Shown here: in pieces, positions 61,405-64,000 of the stretch | How positions within the stretch are numbered: position 1 is the first letter of the stretch | Layout: every line of letters starts with the position of its first letter | Origin: Runella defluvii | GTDB taxonomy: Bacteria > Bacteroidota > Bacteroidia > Cytophagales > Spirosomataceae | Direction: 5' to 3' | DNA: 64,000 nt | NCBI RefSeq assembly: GCF_014195535.1 | Contig: NZ_JACIBY010000015.1 | Coordinates: 78,425-142,424 of the forward strand | Translations under genes and position numbers: made by a program | The notes under the pieces: generated by a model | What the model saw: only the letters and a program-made list of their open reading frames with translations | Told to the model about the DNA's origin: nothing | The model's database searches: none

Positions 61405-63783
61405 TTACTCGTTTTTAGCGCCACCCTGCTGACCTGCCTTTGGCGGCTGGGCCTGCTGAGCTTCACGCATTGGGTTAGAGCCTCCACGTTGGAAACCACC
61501 CCCTTTGAATAGTTGGAAACGCGTTGGTTGCGTCGGCTGACGTGGGAAGCTATTGCTCTCTTCGTCGATGTCCGCAATCTCACGGAATGGGTCTAATGTC
61601 CATTGTACCACTTTCTTTTTCGTGGTAATAACTTTCGATACTTGTTGGTCGTTCAAACGCCAGATTTCCGCTGGGAAGCGTGCTACAGAATCCGTACCAT
61701 CTTCAAATTGCATCTTCACAATCACAGGCATTGGCAAACCACCTTTGTTCTTCACTTTCAACGTATAGAAATTCATCCCTGACTCTACCAATTTGCGCTC
61801 GTCTGGTGTTAAGCTTGCCAAGTAGGTTTCGTATTTTTTCTTGTCGGCTTCCGTCACTGCGTACGGGTCGTACGAATTGTAGAAATCCTTCATATCAGGA
61901 TTTTTCTCTACCACCGATTCTTTGATGAAGTCTTTATCGCGCTGACGAGCAACGGTTTCGCGTTTACTGTTGGCGGTTGCTCGCTGTTCTGCCTTCGTGA
62001 TTTCAGGGTTTTGTGTGTCTAGGGCAAACCATTCTACTTCCACCAAATCTTGGTCAACGGGTTCGGTACCATAGAACCAGCCTTTCCAAAACCAATCCAA
62101 ATCCACGCCTGACGCATCTTCCATCGTACGGAAGAAATCGGCAGGAGTTGGGTGCTTAAACTTCCAACGGTTGGCGTATTCTTTGAAGGCATAATCAAAC
62201 AATTCGCGTCCCATGACGGTTTCGCGCAAAATGTTTAAGCCCGTCGCAGGTTTGGTGTAGGCATTTGGGCCAAAGCCCATGATGTTGTCTGAGCTCGACA
62301 TGATAGGTACCTGCTTGCTTTGCTCGGTACGCATGTATTCGGTGATATTTTGAGGCTCAGCTACGTCGCCACCGAGATTACGATCCCATTCTTTGGTAGT
62401 TAAATACTCCATAAACGAGTTTAAGCCTTCGTCCATCCACGACCATTGACGCTCGTCAGAGTTCACAATCATAGGGAACCAGTTGTGCCCTACTTCGTGG
62501 ATAACCACCTGAATCAAAAAGTTTTTGATTCCTTCAGAATACGTTCCGTCAGCATCGGGGCGAGCTCCATTGAACGAAATCATGGGGTATTCCATTCCCC
62601 CCACTGGGCCGTGTACCGACTGCGCAACTGGATATGGATAGTCGAACGTGAATTTTGAGTAGGTTTTTACTGTGTGCGCTACCAACATCGTTGAATATTG
62701 TCCCCAAAGCGGATTGGCTTCTTTGGGATAAAACGACATGGCAAGTACTTTTTTACCGTTGAGTTCTACGTTCATGGCATCCCAGATAAACTTACGGCTA
62801 CTTGCAAAAGCAAAGTCACGGACATTGTCAGCTTTGAATACCCAAGTCTTTTTACCATTGGGTTTGTTGGCTTCGTTTTTAGTTGCTTCGTCTTGGCTGA
62901 CAACCAAAACGGGCTTATCGAACGTGGCGCGCGCTTTTTCTAAGCGCTTCAATTGCTCCGATGAAAGAATTTGCGAAGCGTTTTGAAGCTCACCACTCGC
63001 ACCTACGATGTGGTCATTAGGGACAGTAATCGCTACTTTATAATTTCCGAATGGCAAGGTAAACTCGCCTTGACCCAAAAACTGCTTGTTTTGCCAGCCG
63101 TTTACGTCGTCATACACGCAAGCACGCGGGAACCACTGAGCGATTTCGTAAATGAAGTTGCCATCTTTGGCAAAAAACTCAGCGCCACCGCGAGCACCTT
63201 GGGCAAAGCGGAAATCGGTGATGTTGAAGTTCCAGTCAATTTGAAAACTGATTGATTGTCCTGAGCGAATAGGAGCGTTAAGGTCGATACGCATCATGGT
63301 TTCGTTGATGCGATAACGGAGAGCTTGCCCCGTCTTAGGGTCTTTTACGGCCGTAATTTTATGACCGTAATCCTTGTCAATCATCGAACGAGTCATAGAC
63401 GTAGCAGGCATTCCCTTTTCGTTGATAGAACTCGTCCGCGTCTGATTGGCCATTGAGTTTTTGGCAAAAAGATTCTGGTCAAGCTGAATCCACAAATAGC
63501 GTAGCTCATCGGGTGAGTTGTTGAAATACGTTACTACTTCTGAGCCCGTAAGACGTTGTTTTTCATCATCGATTTCGGCTTTGATGTCATAATCAACGCG
63601 GTTTTGCCAATATTCCTTTCCTGGCGCTCCCGATGCGGTGCGGTAGGTGTTTGGGGTTGGCAAGGCGGTTCCCATTTGCTCAAAACGAGAATTGGCGTGG
63701 TAATTTGCGGCGGGGGGCTGGGCAATAAGCGGTGAAAGTGCTCCGAGTAGGCAGCACAATAGGGGGAGAAAAAACCTAGTCAT
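61405..63783 (-). CDS. M1-family zinc metallopeptidase, exported
   Basis: 792 residues. Signal peptide MTRFFLPLLCCLLGALSPLIAQ; N-terminal beta domain about 60-290; thermolysin-like catalytic domain with the zinc motif HEVGHNW (His429, Glu430, His433) and the third ligand Glu452 eighteen residues on (WSWMDEGLNSF). The GGMEY stretch corresponding to the GAMEN exopeptidase motif is present (VGGMEYPMISF). C-terminal region ends in a disordered Gln/Gly/Pro-rich tail. Periplasmic or surface aminopeptidase. Its ATG overlaps the stop codon of a broken toxin-like frame (ATGA). Confidence 0.94.
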   Translation of the reverse strand: MTRFFLPLLCCLLGALSPLIAQPPAANYHANSRFEQMGTALPTPNTYRTASGAPGKEYWQNRVDYDIKAEIDDEKQRLTGSEVVTYFNNSPDELRYLWIQLDQNLFAKNSMANQTRTSSINEKGMPATSMTRSMIDKDYGHKITAVKDPKTGQALRYRINETMMRIDLNAPIRSGQSISFQIDWNFNITDFRFAQGARGGAEFFAKDGNFIYEIAQWFPRACVYDDVNGWQNKQFLGQGEFTLPFGNYKVAITVPNDHIVGASGELQNASQILSSEQLKRLEKARATFDKPVLVVSQDEATKNEANKPNGKKTWVFKADNVRDFAFASSRKFIWDAMNVELNGKKVLAMSFYPKEANPLWGQYSTMLVAHTVKTYSKFTFDYPYPVAQSVHGPVGGMEYPMISFNGARPDADGTYSEGIKNFLIQVVIHEVGHNWFPMIVNSDERQWSWMDEGLNSFMEYLTTKEWDRNLGGDVAEPQNITEYMRTEQSKQVPIMSSSDNIMGFGPNAYTKPATGLNILRETVMGRELFDYAFKEYANRWKFKHPTPADFFRTMEDASGVDLDWFWKGWFYGTEPVDQDLVEVEWFALDTQNPEITKAEQRATANSKRETVARQRDKDFIKESVVEKNPDMKDFYNSYDPYAVTEADKKKYETYLASLTPDERKLVESGMNFYTLKVKNKGGLPMPVIVKMQFEDGTDSVARFPAEIWRLNDQQVSKVITTKKKVVQWTLDPFREIADIDEESNSFPRQPTQPTRFQLFKGGGFQRGGSNPMREAQQAQPPKAGQQGGAKNE

Positions 63784-63947
63784 TTGGGTTTGTTGATTGA
63801 GTTAAGTCGAATAATGATTTCTTTTTCTGAAATGACAGTTTGTTCACTTTTATCGTAAATGCTCAATAAATAAACAGTTTCGTCAATAATTTTAACGTAC
63901 GTGATTGTGCTGACCGATAAAAACTGGACAGAAAACCGTCCCTTATT
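63780..63947 (-). pseudogene. Degraded RelE/ParE-type toxin remnant
   Basis: An open stretch of 55 codons on the minus strand after an in-frame TAA (63948-63950), with no start codon. Its second half, STITYVKIIDETVYLLSIYD followed by KSEQTVISEKEIIIRL, matches the C-terminal strands and helix of RelE/HigB/ParE-family toxins; the part before it (NKGRFSVQFLSV) does not fit the expected GK.GGAR stretch, so a frameshift or other damage is likely. The N-terminal part and any antitoxin gene would lie beyond the window's right edge or are lost. No database comparison was possible. Confidence 0.55.
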
Positions 63948-64000
63948 TTAGAGAATGGGAACTCGGTTAATGGGACTATTTTTCATATCGATTCCATTTT

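Noticed and set aside
1..64000. CRISPR arrays, insertion sequences, prophage, tRNA or rRNA genes
   Set aside because: No regularly spaced direct repeats, transposase or integrase frames, or cloverleaf and rRNA sequences were recognised on reading through the window; a dedicated tRNA/ncRNA scan was not possible.

Overview
The window comes from a bacterium of the phylum Bacteroidota, most likely a Cytophagales / Spirosomataceae-type organism (Runella-like; this is inference from family content, not from a search). The signs are a type IX secretion (T9SS) C-terminal sorting domain, TonB-dependent receptors with an N-terminal carboxypeptidase-regulatory-like domain, lineage-typical families (DUF4249, DUF4834, DUF2795, DUF6580), an alpha-oxoamine synthase of the sphingolipid/sulfonolipid type, almost no Shine-Dalgarno sequences, and several promoters matching the Bacteroidota consensus (TTTG near -33, TAnnTTTG near -7). 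It is ordinary chromosome: I see no phage, insertion sequence, CRISPR array, rRNA or tRNA.

Layout. 1-7.1 kb: the 3' part of rpoB and complete rpoC with a strong terminator. 7.2-13 kb: secreted beta-hexosaminidase, then a TonB receptor plus DUF4249 lipoprotein pair. 13-21.8 kb: double ABC ATPase, acyl-CoA dehydrogenase, a 1247-residue NtrY-like histidine kinase, an IscA-like protein, a T9SS cargo protein. 21.9-23.6 kb: trpE behind a complete promoter / Trp-rich leader peptide / attenuator. 23.6-29.9 kb: outer-membrane beta-barrel, YqgE, a PP-loop ATPase with a DUF6580 membrane protein, DUF2795, an isolated nuoB-nuoC pair, a KdsC-like phosphatase, DUF2147, a Met8-type sirohaem enzyme. 30-36.3 kb: heptosyltransferase-like GT9, free-Met-sulfoxide reductase, an MMPL-DUF4834-BatA-like operon, a subtilisin-like lipoprotein. 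36.5-49.2 kb: Skp/OmpH-like protein, PAP2/haloperoxidase lipoprotein, gamma-carbonic anhydrase with glmM, a membrane glycosyltransferase-like protein with a CocE-like hydrolase, quinone oxidoreductase, exported Gfo/Idh oxidoreductase, alpha-oxoamine synthase. 49.4-54 kb: a tightly overlapping surface-polysaccharide cluster (O-antigen ligase, glycosyltransferase, methyltransferase, glycosyltransferase). 54-64 kb: acetyl-xylan-esterase-like protein, a large TonB receptor with an Ala/Gln-rich insert, DUF3089, mannose-1-phosphate guanylyltransferase, RidA, an M1 metallopeptidase, and a broken RelE/ParE-type toxin relic at the edge.

Much of the window serves the cell envelope: wall and LPS precursors (glmM, manC, GT9, KdsC-like, O-antigen ligase cluster), outer-membrane import (two TonB receptors), exported hydrolases for polymers and peptides, and envelope biogenesis factors. 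The most notable regulatory object is the trp attenuator at 23417-23574: consensus promoter, an 18-residue leader peptide with three consecutive Trp codons, a 9-bp antiterminator pairing and an intrinsic terminator, all directly upstream of a trpE that stands without other trp genes. Other unexplained structure includes a promoter -7 box enclosed by a perfect 13-bp inverted repeat (44956-45002) and a scattered family of AACTTT-core intergenic palindromes.
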